From positions 140,368,001-140,432,000 of the forward strand of contig JBITNC010000001.1 of assembly GCA_050084985.1 (NCBI GenBank): a DNA stretch of 64,000 nucleotides. The letters run 5' to 3'. The stretch comes from Nageia nagi (taxonomy: Eukaryota; Pinophyta). The notes below the pieces were generated by a model that had not been told where the DNA came from, did no database searches, and saw nothing but the letters and a program-made list of their open reading frames with translations. The position numbers and the translations under genes are program-made. Shown here in pieces: positions 61,621 to 64,000 of this stretch; within the stretch, counting starts at the first letter, position 1, and each line of letters opens with the position of its first letter.

Positions 61621-63169
61621 ACTTTTAGGTGTTAAAAGATATCTGCCTTTGTAAGTATAATGAAATTGAATCTTAAAATAACATTATGCTTACAAAGGAA
61701 CTAAAGGTAAAGAGAAGAAAAATTTGACACTTCCCTAGTTTAGTTTTTTGAATCATCAAGGATTTGTTGATGTATATTCCTCTTCTTTGCCTTGTTTGTG
61801 AAATGTAATGGTTTGCATGTGGTATAATAAACCAAGGGAAAAGAATGAAACCTAAAAAATGGGAGGCAAGTACTTCCAAGCACATATATGATTCTTAACT
61901 CATAAAAGATATATAAGCGATAATAAGAGAGAACATCATAACATTTCATTACAAATGATATAGCAATAATGGACTAAGAATGAAATTAATATAATATGCA
62001 TACATCATCTTAGGAACACTAAATACAAAAATATTCAATGTTTCATTCTTATACGCATACATAAGAAATCCTAATAAAGGTGTATCCACATCATCATGGG
62101 GTACATACCCCATTCTTAGATGGAACACATGCAATCAGAACCATATATGTTAACATCATCATGAGGTACATGCCCCATTCATAGATGCAACATATGAATC
62201 ATAGAGAATTACATGGTGGTCGTTACTTGAGACCTAATTGACAAAAATGACTCAAGAATGGAGGTTAGTTTGGACTTAACCAAGAAAGGTGACTCAAAGA
62301 CATGGTTGGTTTGATATATTATCCAACTATGTTATGTGATGTGATGCTCATCATCATGAGGTACATGCCCCATTATTAGATATGATTAAGGGATGATTGG
62401 TTTGAATATTTCCATGCATCGTTATAATAACAATGATAATGTGGCCATTGAACTAATGATTAGTTTAGTCCCAATCACTAAACTAACCTAAGAAAATGGT
62501 TGATTTAATCCCAACCAAATGATTAAAAATAGCAATGGTTATTCAATGTCCACTCAATAAGGACATAATGTGCTAAGCATGATAATGAAGCATAAAATGA
62601 TTAAATTACAATATTAAATGTAAATATAAGAGGGTAGAAAATGATACATGCACTTACCTATGACAAACAATGTGATTTGATATAAAAATGTTAGTACAAG
62701 TGCTAAGCCTCATGTTGATTTTTACCTTGCAACTTTTTTGAAGCTAAGATGTAATTGTACTAAGCATTTTGAATTGTGTGGTGTCTGATAACTATACAAG
62801 ATCGCTTAAGGCATCATCTACACGATTGATTGAAATAATATCGATGGTTTGAAAATAACAACTAATTGGTGGATCTCTAAAGGTGCCACATGGTTTATCT
62901 GACTCGGATAAGACTACTGGTCCCTTTTATTTTTGTTTAAACCTGAAATATGTTAAGAATTCCAACATGGGAATTGGGATGATTGATAAATTTTACATAA
63001 AATCCTAGCGTGGGTGCTAGCTCAATAAAATGGAAATGAATCTAGGATTCTGACACCTAACATTTGTACTAATGATTTACTAAATAATGACCTCTAAAAC
63101 CTATGTGATAAGCTTCCTTTATGCATACAAGGGCTTAAGATGCTTTGCATTTATTGAAAATTTATTAAC
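61621..63169. repeat. Spacer with three dispersed copies of a 33-base motif
   Basis: A motif of the form CATCATCATGAGGTACATGC followed by CCCATT[CA]TTAGAT occurs near 62088, 62154 and 62345 with few differences. Otherwise no gene is recognised in this stretch. Confidence 0.5.
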
Positions 63170-63562
63170 TTACCCTTCAATTGTTGCCAACCTGTATGTG
63201 TTGTTTGGATATTTGGTTTTGATGCAAGGACCAATATAATTGGTCTCAACCTTGCCTTTGTCCTACTTAACCCGTGACTTGTGATGGTTCTCATTGAGTG
63301 CTAGATCACCCACTTGGAACTATCTTGGCATAATCTTCTTACTATATGCATTCTTGGCTGATTTATGATAAGTTCTAATATGTTATAAGGTATGAAATCT
63401 CTTTTCATCCAACCCTTCTAGTTGCCTTGGTCTTGGTTTTTGTAGCTCTTCCTAATCAATGATGCCTTACAGGGATACCCTTAATAATGGTATCTTTACC
63501 TCCAATGGTAGGACTTCCTCATCTCCGTATATCAATAAAATGGAGTATAACTTGTATTTGAT
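63170..63562 (-). pseudogene. Ty3/gypsy integrase C-terminal fragment
   Basis: The minus strand reads SYTPFYLIYGDEEVLPLEVK then IPLLRVS, GLDEKRFHTL, NAYSKKIMPR-stop-FQVGDLAL and YIGPCIKTKYPNNTYRLATI. This is the end of the gypsy integrase core and the GPY/F module (F-x-[VP]-G-D-L-[VA]-L ... G-P-[YC]-x-[IV]). At least four stops are present. Its coding upstream is cut by the LTR at 63573. Its strand is opposite to the gag at 60480, so it is a different element. Confidence 0.75.
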
Positions 63563-63572
63563 CTAATGCTTG

Positions 63573-64000
63573 TTTTGAGATATTTGAACTATAAAATAAA
63601 CAACTTTAAATTTCCAAGATCACATGAAAGCTCACAAATAACATCTAAATAACTCATAAAGCAATCTCACAAAGATAAGTCAATATGTAAAGTGGTTCCT
63701 CCAACTATGAGTACATCCAATAACTAGATCTCACTTCATTCATAAATATGAATCTCTTACAATTCTTCTAATCTCATCTCCTAAACACTATCTTATAGCA
63801 TAACTTTACTCTACACATTGGTGTATGATCCAAAGAGTTAGAATTCTATTTAAAAGCCAAAATCCCTCTTTGGATCACCTTTTTACCAAATGTACAAAAA
63901 GCATGGCATGCACATCCTTTTACCCAAGGGTCATGCTCATGACATGTAGTGTAGGACAAGTTACATTATCATATTCATTTAAATACATAAGGTATAAAAT
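63573..64000 (-). mobile_element. Third LTR of the Copia element 2 family, truncated by the window
   Basis: From 63573 the sequence (TTTTGAGATATTTGAACTAT...) follows the Copia element 2 LTRs base by base with moderate divergence. It includes GATCACATGAAAGCTCACAA and TGGTTCCTCCAACTA. It ends with the window about 70 bases short of the full LTR. Whether it is a solo LTR or the edge of a full element cannot be seen. It interrupts the gypsy integrase relic. Confidence 0.85.

Overview
The window is nuclear DNA of a seed plant, most likely a conifer or other gymnosperm. It is AT-rich, dominated by retrotransposons of several ages, and carries a host gene whose introns are swollen to tens of kilobases by nested insertions. 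No rRNA, tRNA, CRISPR or prokaryote-type feature was seen. The gymnosperm call is an inference from genome style, not from a diagnostic gene.

Host gene. Four exons on the minus strand (42112-41918, 37951-37882, 14104-13998, 13666-13619) join in perfect phase into 140 codons. They encode the N-terminus of the checkpoint clamp loader RAD17, including the family block WIEKYKPRTLKDLAV. Intron 2 is 23.8 kb. The exons carrying the Walker A motif were not found and probably lie beyond the left edge, so the gene spans more than 42 kb. Two weak candidate exons of an unidentified plus-strand gene lie at 47.4 and 48.1 kb.

Mobile DNA, left to right: (1) a Ty3/gypsy pol scrap at the edge; (2) element A (197-6324), an unrecognised 6.1-kb element with TG...CA ends, a perfect 5-bp target duplication, eight long hairpins, two TATA-like boxes and a 1074-codon decayed ORF; (3) a solo LTR (10157-11066, minus); (4) in RAD17 intron 2, an old short-LTR Copia element (from 14597) split by a younger minus-strand Copia element (15854-24412), then a degenerate tandem repeat, LINE remnants with a DUF4283/zinc-knuckle ORF1, element B (28950-34952, second copy of A), and a plus-strand solo LTR (36129-37188) of the same family as the first; (5) LINE remnants upstream of RAD17 (43.2-45.8 kb); (6) a young full-length Copia element (50147-58985) with about 99% identical LTRs and perfect target duplications but a stop-riddled polyprotein; (7) gypsy gag and integrase scraps and a third LTR of the second Copia family running off the right edge.

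The most notable unexplained structure is the A/B pair: integrase-type termini, no recognisable LTR pair and no pol, with a long ORF that diverged mainly at silent sites. It could be a giant solo LTR that carries an ORF, or a new non-autonomous retroelement. Two further patterns deserve attention: each of the two related Copia elements has a different GC-rich, antisense gene-like patch in its leader, and both share the same in-frame TAG near the RNase H end.
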